The position numbers and the translations under genes were made by a program. This document shows positions 38,701-49,700 of a stretch of DNA of 64,000 bases, in pieces. The notes under the pieces were generated by a model. It searched no databases and had not been told where the DNA came from. It saw nothing but the letters and a program-made list of their open reading frames with translations. Numbering within the stretch: the stretch's first letter is position 1; each line of letters begins with the position of its first letter. The stretch covers positions 62,001 through 126,000 of the forward strand of contig QJNS01000226.1 in the NCBI GenBank assembly GCA_004154925.1, read 5' to 3'. Source of the DNA: Monosporascus cannonballus (lineage: Eukaryota; Ascomycota; Sordariomycetes; Xylariales).

Positions 38701-41318
38701 GGTTAATTACCGGCAATTGAACGATATTATTATTAAAAATTAAATATTATTATCCCTAAGTACGGAAATAAAAAACCGTTTTTATAGAACTAAATAATTT
38801 ATAATATTTAATTTTAAGGATAAATATAACCTTATTAAAATTAAAAAAAAATATAAATAAAAAATAACTTTTAAAACGAAATACGGATTATTTAAATATT
38901 TGGTTATGCCGATAGGACTTATAAATATACCAATTACTTTTTAATAGATAATAAATTATATATTATAAAAATATTTTGACGTTTTTGTTATATGTTACTT
39001 CGACAACATTCTTATTTTCTCGGAAATAAAGGAAATATACGCAAAATACGTTTATAAAGTTTTTTAAGCTTTACAAGACGTAAAACTATTAGTTAACGTA
39101 AAAAAAAATTAATTTTATAAATAAAAAGTAAAATACCTAGGACATATTATTATTCCGGGATATATTAAAATGGATCCTAAAAAAATTACTACGGTTACAA
39201 AATAATAAACGTTAATAATGGTTAAAAAGATATAGGCATTCTTAAGATTCGCCAATTATTACAGAAAATTTATTCGGAATTTTAGCAAAATTATTATACC
39301 CCTAATTAACCTTATTAAGAAAAAAAAAATTCAAATAAACGTTAAAAATAAAAAAAACGTTCCAGAAAATTAAGGATATAATTATTAATAAGCCGGTATT
39401 AATTATATATAATCTAAATCGCCCCGTTAAACTAAAAACCGATATTTCGGATTACGTATTAAACGTAATAATCAAATAATAAAATAACTAAGGCAAATTA
39501 TATCCTATTGCATTTTTTTTATATAAATTAAAAGGAACCAAATTTAATTATAATATTCTAAATAAGAAATTTATAATTATTATTATGGCATTCCGCGAAT
39601 TTAAGTATTTCCTAAAAAGAAATTTACATTAAGCCAAAATTTATACGGATTATTAAAATTTTACCCGATTTATTATAATTAAAGAATTTATAAGACGATA
39701 ATTATAATATACGGAAAAATTAACAAATTTTAACTTTATTATTATCCATAAAAAAGGCTTAAAAAACGGCAAAGTAAACGCCTTAAGTAAACGACTAAAT
39801 TTCGAAAAAAAATTAGTCAAAATTAACCGTATAATTTTTAATATTATTACCAAAAGGTACCTACGCCCGTAACAAATTACGATAATTCGGGCAATACCCT
39901 TAAATTTATATCAAAAAATTTAACGGTACAATAACGGTTTTCCAAAAAAACAAAGAATAAATAAGGTATAAATTTTAGAAAAATATCGAATGGACTTAGT
40001 ACGAAATATACATAAATATTAATTACATAAATATTTAAGGATCTATAAAACCTTAAAACGATTTTAACGTATATATTTTTTTTAAAATAAAAATAATAAT
40101 TTAAAAAATACGACGGCAGTATAACCTTTATAATAAAATTAAGGCATAACGATATAAACCCTATAGAAAATTATAATTATTACCGGTTTTAAAAAAACCT
40201 TAAGATTTAATTATTATAGATTTTATTATCAAATTTCTCTTATCTGAAAATCCAGTAATAAAAATACATTATAACAGTATTTTTATTATCGTTAATCGAT
40301 TTACGAAATTTTCCTACTTTTTATTATATTATAAGGATATTAATACGGAATAAATAATATATATCTTTTTTAAAAACATTTTTAATATATACAGATTATT
40401 ATACGAAATTATTTCAAATAAAAAAACAACGTTTATTTCAAAATTTTAACAAGGCTTTATAACATAAATCGGCCTAAATCATAAATTATTTAATACGTTT
40501 AAACCTTAGATAAATAAATAAATAAAACGGTTAAACCAAATATTAAAAACATATTTACGATATTATATTAATTATAAATAAAATAACTGGGTTAAAAAAT
40601 TACTTATTATTTAATTAACTTATAATATTAATTATTATAAAAGCATTAAGATAATATTAATTAATACGAATTTTAAATTTATTTTAAAAATTTACAAAAA
40701 AATACACGATAACAATCCAATTAATATCAAAATAATCCTTACATTAAAATAATTACGACAGTTATATTAAGAAATAAAAATAAAATTAAAATTCGTACGA
40801 AATTAAATAAACAAATATTATAACGAAAAAAAGTTAAAAAAATTAACTTTCGAAAAAAAAAATAATTTACCTTATTACCAAAAACATCCAAATAAAAAAA
40901 CCTAGCAAAAAATTCGATTTTAAATATATCGGTCCATATAAAATTATTAAGAAAATTTCAAAAAATAATTACTAATTAAAATTTTTACCAAAAGTTAAAT
41001 TTTATTTAATTTTTTACGTTTTTTTATTCAAATTAATAGCAAATATAATTAAGGTACGAATAATATAAAACGATATGGAAATAAAAAACGAATAAATATA
41101 CAAAATAGAAAACATTTTCGATATATAGAAACAAAACAGATTTACCCAGTATTTAATCAAATAAAAAAAGTATCCGGACTTCAAAAATACCTGGGAATCC
41201 GCTAAGAACCTTACTGGCGCCTAACGCTTATTAAAGAATTTTCACCAGCAACGTCGAAAACGGCAAAATCAAAAGCCCCCCAATTAATAATTAATTAATC
41301 GGTAAACTTAATACTGGA

Positions 41319-41860
41319 CTAATCGGAAGAAACAGCAGGCGGCGCTAACGTGGCCTTTACGGCCTTTACCCGTTTCTTACGTTCTAACTCGTCCAGCTCC
41401 TTTAAGTTATCGATATTACGAAATATAGCCTTTATCATTTTGTTATATTATATTTTCTTTTATTTACGCAAATAACGCAAACGGACATTAATTTCCAAAA
41501 TAACCCGATTAACTTTTTTTTTAATAACCTTTAATTCCAACTTAAGTTTTCGGTATTAAATAACAATACGTTATAATTACTTTAGGCTTAAACCCCACGT
41601 ATCATAATTGGATTAATTATTTTTAATACAGGACAAATAACGAAAAAAGTTATCCTTTAATAATTTGCATTCTAGTTTCCTTTATTCATAATAAGAATAA
41701 AACGTTATATTTACAGGATTTGCAAAAAGTACCGCGGCCACTAAAAAGTTGCGTTAAGCGGTTTTCGCCTTAAAAAAAGGTTTAACATATTTTTTGATAC
41801 GACCCGTTATAATAAAATTAAAAACTTATAAAATAAAATTTTTGGAACGAAAATCCTAAG
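41319..41860 (-). pseudogene. Antisense open frame in the 3' internal region of copy B
   Basis: A frame on the - strand, opposite to copy B, running from just inside the 3' LTR toward the end of pol and closing with TAG at 41,319. Its internal stops, as far as I read them, are all TAA at positions where CAA (Gln) is plausible. The last 39 codons, from an ATG at 41,438, are open. Readable segments include NYDTWGLSLK, KKVNRVILEINVRLRYLRK and the charged tail NIDNLKELDELERKK. This looks like a coiled-coil, leucine- and arginine-rich C-terminus. I have an uncertain memory of fungal hypothetical proteins with a similar tail. It is broken here. Confidence 0.5.
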
Positions 41861-41873
41861 AAAAGGAAAATCG

Positions 41874-42239
41874 TATTATGGCCCAATACGCTTGGCATAT
41901 CCAGAAATAATCAAAATAAATGGAGCACCAAAAAAAAGGTTACATAATAAATTATTGGGATTATTATAAAATTTACGAAAATCATAAATTATTAAAATTA
42001 TTACGAAATTGCAATAATTTAACAAAACCAGGCGTTAACAAATAAATATATATATGCTCGTTATTTCCATAATTTAAATAACTTTAATTTACAATAATAA
42101 TTCGTTACCCAAAACGCCCTTGGTATTACGAAACGTAATACGTTACTATATTTATTACTCAGATTCCCACGATACTCCTGCCAACATAAACCCGTACGAC
42201 TTAGGTTTAATAGTTAATTAAGAACCCTTAGCCGTCACA
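41874..42239 (+). repeat. 3' LTR of copy B
   Basis: 366 bp, starting TATTATGGCCCAATACGC (RIP form of TGTCATGG) and ending CCGTCACA, followed directly by the AATCT duplication. The second half is less mutated than the first. Confidence 0.9.
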
Positions 42240-42244
42240 AATCT

Positions 42245-43033
42245 GTCAAAAATCCTATAAATACCTAACATTTATTAGGGAGCTTTTATTAATAACGCTC
42301 GAAACGTTTTACAAAACCTTTAAATTAATAATTCTCTAATTAATAATATCAAAAATGGCTTAATTGAAAGGGGCCGAGATTAGTAGTAACGCTGTTATTT
42401 TAGTTATTTATTATTTCTAGTATTATTTAAAACGTTTAATTTTCTTTATTACTTCGGCGCTCTTAATATTACGATAAAATATTTTTATATTCTAATGACG
42501 AAAAAAATGTCGCTGTTTTTAAAAGCGATTTAATTTATTAATAACGGTACATAAGGTCCTTCAAGCTTGCTTTTCCTTATATTTTAATCGATTTTTTATT
42601 AAAAGGTTTTTTATGTTTAACTATAGACGGTCCGAAAACGTTATAAAAACCGCCGTAACGAATATATCGTACATACTTTTCGGAGTTGCGAAAAGCTTTA
42701 CGTTTTTGTCACTTTTTATAACGGCAATAAAAAAGCATAATAAAGCTAAGACGAACAATTCATTTTAATAAAAGAAAACCGTTCGTACGTTTACACGAAC
42801 GAATTTTTTTAATACGGCCGGATATGATAAGGTATAAAAAATGGAAATTTAGGGGAAAAAAATAGGAATTGTCACAGTCCCAAGTGGCACCTTGCAGGTA
42901 TATAGGGCAGAACAAGGCGGTCAGGGCTCGACCTGACAACGTTCCACTTTTAAGTGGTGTAATGGCTAGGCTCTTGTTCTTCTGTGCCGTAATAGAAATC
43001 TTCGAAACGAAGATCTTAAGGAAAGAGAAATCG
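42245..43033 (+). mobile_element. Gypsy copy C, right part (end of chromodomain to LTR)
   Basis: It continues the chromodomain frame interrupted by copy B; the bases after 42,244 align with 41,206 onward of copy B. The region 42,868-43,010 is a GC-richer patch, starting TGTCACAGTCCCAAGTGGCA, with little RIP. The purine-rich AAGGAAAGAGAAATCG just before 43,034 corresponds to the polypurine tract of copy B. Confidence 0.72.
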
Positions 43034-43418
43034 TATTATAATCCGACAAACTTGGCGGTTCTAAAGATAGTGGGGATAAGAGAAATTAAGACCTGATATA
43101 GAAATAGAATTACGTAACCGGCTTTGGGCCGTTAAAAATTTTAGTATCTGAAGTTTCTTATGTAATATAAAAAAAATCGAAAATTTAAAATACTCAAGGA
43201 GTTAATCCTTTTAAGTACCATTAGTGATAAATAATATATATATATATATATTTATACAATAATAAATATTACTGATTTGTAATATAATTTCGTTACTCAA
43301 GATATCTTTGGTATTACGAGACGTAATTAAGTTATTACTCAGATTCCAATAATACTTCTGCCCACATAAATCCGCACGACTAAGGTTTAATAGTTGGTTA
43401 AACCCCCTAGCCGTCACA
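43034..43418 (+). repeat. 3' LTR of copy C, right edge of the transposon block
   Basis: About 385 bp, starting TATTATAATCCGACAAAC and ending CCTAGCCGTCACA. The last 165 bases match the 3' LTR of copy B closely. It contains a TA run at 43,233-43,250. AT-rich, RIP-type sequence effectively ends here. Confidence 0.75.
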
Positions 43419-43807
43419 ATATACTAATCACTAAGGAAAAGCTCGGTATATTAAAATAGGAAAGAAAAGCGAAGTCCCTGCTATTTCCATCTCCAGAGAC
43501 GTAAACAAATAAGGTAAGGGTGCACAAGCCACTCATATCCAGCTTCCCCAACAACCCCCTATCAGGACCATAACATTAAACATAAAGGAATCCGTATTAA
43601 AACACTGCTATAGCAATCTAATAACTGGTACGGTTAATATATATGTAGCCTATTTAGCAACTCGGGTATATTAAACTCCTTAACGACTTCTTTTAGCTCT
43701 TTAAGTTCTTAGCTATATGAATCTGCAAATGAACAATGGCGGAAGGGACCCCGCCTCTCGCCCCCTGTGCCCGCTGTCAGCATCCCCTGGGCCTCCCCTT
43801 GGACACT
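43419..43807. other. Transition from RIP-affected to normal DNA; no gene seen
   Basis: Composition climbs from AT-rich to balanced within about 100 bases around 43,480. No coding frame or RNA gene was recognised. The right end is the 3' flank of the lyase gene, whose stop codon is at 43,808. Confidence 0.6.
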
Positions 43808-46781
43808 CTACTCCAATGTATCCCCGATAAGGGCCAAGTTCTCAATGCCTGCAATTCCGTAGAGCGCAGCTGCATTTGTCGAGAGCCAGGCGGCCTCGTC
43901 GACTGGTGCCAGAACCTGACTGCCCCCCAAGGGCACGGTGGTCCACGGAGCATTCGGCAACAAGCCGTCGGTCCCCAACTCAAAGAATTCCTTCCAAGCT
44001 CGCGCGGCAGTAGTGGAGTTATGGAGCTTGTAGGCTGCATACGCTGTCAGTCTCGAGTGACCTTGCTTCAGGCTAAGTCGTCCGAAGCTCTTGCCGTATC
44101 GCGCTTCCTGTTCTGCGGCCGTGGCACCATAATAATAGCAATAATCGAGGTACGCGTCCTCAAATCCAGCAGGCACGTCGCCACCTACATGATCAATGAT
44201 CTGCACAATCACCTCCTGCAAGCCGAAGCTTGCGGAAAGATGGGACACTTCAACATGGCCCAGGTTCTCTGCATCGGTGCTAGGCGGCGAGATTTCACCA
44301 GTGTGGAGGTTGTAAAGTGCCTGGCCAGTGACGAAGCCGTTAGTCAGATTCGCGATACTCCGCATGGTCTTGAAGAGTTTCGTCTTCGCTTCCTCCCATC
44401 TTGGCCCATGTCTCTCGTATTCCGTCAGCCACGTGGCTGCCAAACCAGACCAGTCCAGCCCAAGATCTATCTGCAAGGCGGTAGGGTCGGGGACGTAAGC
44501 GCCATTATCTTGCCGCACCTTCCGCCTGGGATCGACAACGAGGAAAGCCTTCTCGGCGTCCATGATCTCATCGATCAACTCGCCGACTCGCTCATCGCCA
44601 CCTGATAGGTAGTAGAAATATCTACGATAGATGGGCGTTGATATCCGAATTTGTTTTGCACTGTCGCCCCAGTGCTGAACCCCATGTCGAGTCCCGAGCC
44701 CCTTAAAGGGACCGATGTGGTAAACATCGACCTCTCCAGTATGCCGAGTAAGATGTTCCGCGAACCTATACACATCAGCCCTTCCAGTCCGCAAGAAGTA
44801 GTTCCAGAAGAACAAGTCAGGGGACAGCTCGCTGTTGTCCCATGCATAGCCGCCAACGTCCTGCCGCAAAATCTTGTCAGTAATCAACCAGTAATTTGGA
44901 TACTGAGGAGCATCTATGGACATCTTTCTGTAGGCCTCGAGGGGTAAATATATAAGAAGGCGTCGGGAATAGTACACACGCAGGGGCGACACTACGGCTG
45001 AGCAATGCAACTTCTGAGTTTTGACTTACATATCGCCAAGTATGCCTATCTTCATCATAAGTGTGCATGATGTCGCCGTGATCCCAAAATCCGTACCACT
45101 TCCGCTGCGACACCTGATTCTCGTAGAAGCGGAAGAGGAAATCGAGATGTTCCTCGATTGTCTGAGCTGTTCCCGCGGCATTGCTCGGTGTCGCCCAATA
45201 AGTTCCAGTCGCGTTCGTCTGTAGAAGGTACTGCGGATCTGCAGCCAACATTGGCGGTTCGTTAAGATGCTTTGTTAGAGTAGACAGACTCTCTGTCGGT
45301 GGCGTCTCCTCAAATGCGAATATGAATATCTCGTTAGTCCTCGCCACCCCGTAAGGGGTGTTGTATCCCTCTTCCCAGTCCTCGTAGGTGATTTCAAGCG
45401 CGTCTAGCTGATTTTCATAGGTATCTTGTCCCAAACCGTCATGGAAAGGCCGCAGGTCCATAGGCGGAGCAGAAGGACTGTACAGCCAAAGCGTGATCTG
45501 GCCTGAACTGGAAGCGGCATTGGTTATATCCAAGGCGGTTGGGTACCGTTTCCAGAAGTCGCGGAGACCGACAGCAAGACCCCCTCGAGTGGCACCACCC
45601 AGATACGCGAGGCCACCGGCTCGAGTCCCGCCTGGTATCTTAACCCAGCTCTGCCCCGCCTTGGTTCGTTTTTTGAGCGTAAACCCATCTGGCGACAACT
45701 GAGCTAGGCTATAGTCGTTCCAAGAAGGTATCCAGTGCAGTCGACTAGTCACGCGAGTATCCCAAGTTTCTGGGTCGGGAAGTTCTGATCCCTCGAACTG
45801 GGCCCTGCGAACATCTTTTCCGGGATCCCTGCGCAGGCCAGTGATTCCTTTCACAGCTTCACTGAGGAATCCTCCGTCAACACCAGCAAGCCGGACGTGG
45901 CGATTATATAGTTCCTCGCCCTCCAATGGGACTTGAAGTCTGATGCCAATACCAGAAATGAAATCCTTGTCAGGTTTTCCATCATACACCAAAGTATGAA
46001 CCACTCTGATCGCTTCTGAGTCTGCATATAGGTAAAAGCGGAGAATGAATGGCAGCCATTCTGGATGGTCCGACGCCGCTGCCCGAGTGATGCGGTGTTT
46101 CCCTCGAACTGTTACCAAAGTCCGCACAGGGCCGCTATTTTCGGCCTTTACATCCTCGATGTCGCTTTCAAAACTCAGGGATTCGATCGGCTTTTGGTTC
46201 GGGTCGGTGTCATCATCCGCCGCCCCGGTCAGGGAACGTAGTATCAGTGTTCCGTTCTCGCCCACGATCTTTCCACCCGAGGTCTGTATCATGCTGACAA
46301 GAACCGAACCTGACTTGGGAAACGACACAGTGAGTTTTCCCGTATTGACGACGATCTCATCACCTTGATCGTTTACTTGGAGGCCGGATTCTGCTTGGCG
46401 CCTCGTCTTCTGTATGAACGGGTAGCTGTGCGAGCCATTTATCGCTCCTTGGTTAGACGCAATGATCTTGTATCCGTCTGGCACGGTATCGGATGCCGAA
46501 ATGGCATGTCCAGTCCACTTGATTGAGCCATCCGGCCAGTAGGCGGTCACCCACGACTGCAGCTGTACTTGCTCATCGTCGCCCCAGGAAGCCGTGAACA
46601 AGGTTGAATTGGGCTGGTGCTTTCCGCGTGGCCATGGAAGCCCAAATGTCGTACCTGGGTTGTATTTTGGGGCATCACCGATCCATCGAACATCGACAAC
46701 GTCTTGGGAGAACCCAGTATTTCCAGACTGACCCAAAACAAGACTCAGGCAGCCAAGAATCGCAAAGAGATACCTAGCCAT
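43808..46781 (-). CDS. Secreted exo-rhamnogalacturonan lyase-like protein (PL26, PcRGLX/YetA type)
   Basis: Predicted extracellular polysaccharide lyase of 934 residues. The family prototype, Penicillium chrysogenum PcRGLX, releases unsaturated disaccharides from the ends of the rhamnogalacturonan I backbone of pectin. I chose the ATG at 46,781 because MARYLFAILGCLSLVLG is a typical signal peptide; the frame further upstream starts only with GTG. There are two exons, 46,781-45,030 and 44,860-43,808. The 169-nt intron has GTAAGT, a CTGAC branch site and CAG, in phase 0. The N-terminal third (VVDVRWIGDAPKYNPGTTFG, WPRGKHQPNSTLF) matches the N-terminal RIFT-barrel domain of this family. The C-terminal half is aromatic-rich (WYGFWDHGDIMHTYDEDRH, then FFWNYFLRTGRADVYRFAEH), as in the helical catalytic domain. 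Stop TAG at 43,808. The gene shows no RIP damage although it ends only 390 bases from the transposon block. The family call is from memory of sequence features; substrate is inferred. Confidence 0.87.
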
Positions 46782-49700
46782 AGCTGGGTCGGACACCTTG
46801 CACAGCGCTTCCCTGCTGAATGAAACGGATTGGTAGCTACGCAGGTCGCCTTATGAAGCCAGCCCGACAGGCTACTTATACGAAGCTGTATATCATAATC
46901 GCCCCCACAAACGATCATATACTACCCATGAGCATATCTTGGGCGCCCGAATTCTTGCACGGAATGACTACCTCGGTGATAATTCTTCCGTGGTGCTGGT
47001 GGCCATTCCAGTGCTTGCCCATTACTCGCGCAACTCGCCATGAACTTGACGACATCAAAATCACAGCTTAGGTCACCCACTTGCAAGGGGGTAGACCTTG
47101 ACGACGTTCCTAGCAGCACGTAGCCCCAGGCACAGCGGACCGCCATTTCAACTTCAACAGTCTTGGGGCTGTGGGGGGGACCCATGATGGTATGTTTTCT
47201 CCAACTCTTTACCCCGCAGAAATCTGGGTAATGGGGTATTGATATGCCGAAGACCAGGTCAACTCACCCGTGCCTCGGATAAGGGCTCTCGGACTCATTC
47301 TGATTTTCCGAAGTAGCATCCGTTTCGAGACAGAAGCTAGTGCAATACATATACTATTGAAGCAGTACAAGCCGGTAGAACATAGATTTAGCATATTACA
47401 TTGAAATTATAGCTTCTTGTGCAGCTAGCTCCCACCCATTGCGGCTACCGATGACAATGATAAGAAATCTTGCTACGAAGTAACGAGGATAGTCATAGTT
47501 AAGCGGTCATATTGTCATACAGCGTGCAGGTACACTCAATATGGTTCTTCCGATTGGAGGAACACGGTGTATAGGCGCTGTGTTGCTTCTCAGCCAGAAC
47601 CATCCGGTGCGAATCTCGCCTCGTTGGTGGTAGCTCCGTCAGTTTGGTTACTGGACCGAGATACAGCTACGCTATCGACCAGCAAAGCTTCTGGGTACGC
47701 TGGCCAAGGTTGGAAAGCAAAGGTAGCACCCCGATTGGAGTTGCAATGTGGGACGGTCACCCCCGTTGCTGTTAGCGGTTAGGGCAATTTTTTCCCCCTT
47801 CTCTCTCTATCTCTCTCTTTTCCACTCCTTTCTTTAGTCTGTGGTGTGCGTCGTGTTATAGCCCCGAATGCGTGTTGTTATTGGGCCTTTCGTTCGCCCG
47901 TAATGAAAAGAATAGAAAATCACATTCACACCAGAAAACCACCTAACGCAGTTGCGAGGGAAGGCATGCTCACTCCCTGTTGTGTATGTTTAGACACGTG
48001 TCTGTCTCGTTGGTGACCCTCACTCCAATGGTCAAGGAGATGAGTCCTGGAACACATCAAGCTATTATACCTGACGCCGTGGGATAGTAGAAGTGAGATA
48101 TGCAGGCTAAGTGTAGCTAGTCCCTAGAAACGAGCATGTCTGATCCAATGGGTTGACATTTGTAAGTTGCAAGTATTGTGTGATGATCTGTATAGTTCGA
48201 TAGTGCATGATACGAAGGGCGGTTCTGAGTGGACTCTGTTTGGGAATTTCTTTCCTGGCGGCGGGACTGTATCAGCTTTCCCATCGTCTCTGGTAGTCCG
48301 CGCGAATCGTAGACAGATCAGATGTCCCTTACAAAGAGGTAGTAAAGAGAATGCCCATTCTATTGCTGGGGACATAGCGGTGCTGTGGCGTTGGCGCACG
48401 CACGATTTAATTTCGTATCAAAGTCCTAAATACAGCTACCTGGCGAAGATTTCCCACAAGCTATGTTGTATACCCTTTCGGCAGGCTCGGGGGCATTAGA
48501 ACAACAGCCAGGACGTCCATACCGCTCTATGCGCTTCCCATCTCCTCAAATGCCGACCCCCAAACCTCAAGATCCCAGTGAATGATACCCCGAAAGACCA
48601 GCGCAACAATCCTAGTACGTTGACTTGGAGGGATCTTGAGCTGCACACGCATGGAACTCCCCGGTATATCTTCTAAGTACCAGAGGCCACTCGTAACTGA
48701 CTCAAAGTGACTAAAATTGTATTGGTCACGGACAGAATAGGGGCCATCCGCGCAACAGGAGCAACTGTTACTATGGGAGGAATCGGCATGATCGACGAGA
48801 GCAGAAGGATAGGGACGCGGAGACCATAGGTGGTCTAATCGACACTGGGGAAAATACCGGGGGCGGAGGTGGTGGCAGTGGCGCAAAGGGAACCCCGTCC
48901 CGGGACATACTAAGATAGGGGGTGCGGTTGCGACAGTGACTTGCTGGACCACCTGGCCCGCATTGACTTGGGGATTATTGGACACTTCTTAAAAGTCTCT
49001 AGATAATCGGTGAAGTCGTAGTATATAAATTGTCGGTGACGATGACCGCCTACGCACCGTGTTGTCGATATTTGCCCGGTGAGCCTCGAAATTGAAGCAA
49101 GGTAATGACGATGCGAGGCAACGCTACGGCGCTAACCTGTGCTTAACTGACGGTCAAAGCTGTAAGGAAAGCCCAGCATCGGGCTCGTAGGCAATATACC
49201 CTCACTTCAAGATGCCGATCGAAGCGGAGACCTTTAACGTCGATGGTCGGACTTGGTCTTGAACTATGACAAGGGGGCTGCCCGTGTGACTTAAGTAGGG
49301 CCCGTTATACGGCCTGAATGATTCAGGCGTCTCGGGTGTTAGGGCTTGCCATAGCTACTCTACGCATATTGACATGTGAGCAGGACACAGCAAAGGGGCT
49401 ACCAGCAGGGCCAGTCAACCTCAACACGGGAATAAGCTTGCAGCTGTGAATCACCTGGACATGGACTACTGCTAACCGATGGATTTAACGATTTGACGGC
49501 CAATTATGAAAGAAAATTCCTATTGATGAGCCTATTCACTTCGCACGCCGCCGAGGTTTAATCCCATCTGTGGTAACGTTTGACACTGGCAAATCTACCC
49601 TGCTGGCAAACGGTATCGCCTAAGATAATACTCTAATAAGACTCATGGACGTGATCCCTTGCGTTTCGTAATACGAATGAGGCTCATTGAAAGAATATAC

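Larger units (their letters stand above)
35389..42239 (+). mobile_element. Complete degenerate gypsy copy B (chromovirus), 6,851 bp
   Basis: The 5' LTR is 35,389-35,755, the 3' LTR 41,874-42,239, and the flanking 5-bp duplication AATCT lies at 35,384-35,388 and 42,240-42,244. Gag opens with an ATG at 35,874 (MESEEEKEQLCLF, then a TGA that can be a RIP-altered CGA). The protease region lies near 37,860-38,050, reverse transcriptase about 38,530-39,130, RNase H about 39,380-39,720, integrase about 39,750-41,000, and chromodomain about 41,088-41,210. A polypurine tract AAGAAAAGGAAAA precedes the 3' LTR. All frames carry many stops, so it is dead. It interrupts copy C and is therefore younger than C. 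Confidence 0.92.

Noticed and set aside
1..43418. AT-rich block as mitochondrial DNA
   Set aside because: Its content is gypsy and mariner transposon remains with RIP-type mutation, contiguous with nuclear spliceosomal-intron genes; no mitochondrial gene was seen.
43736..44605. Long + strand frame of 289 codons
   Set aside because: It is the shadow of the second exon of the PL26-type lyase on the opposite strand; the lyase frame has family motifs, a signal peptide and a consensus intron.
44861..45029. Reading the lyase as two separate genes
   Set aside because: A 169-nt intron with GTAAGT, CTGAC and CAG joins the two frames in phase, giving one protein of family-typical length.
46782..46796. 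A lyase start five codons upstream
   Set aside because: The upstream codon is GTG, not ATG; the ATG at 46,781 begins a clean signal peptide.
48527..48985. 152-codon - strand frame as a gene
   Set aside because: It opens with GTG, has no recognisable family, and its protein-like patches fall in different frames.
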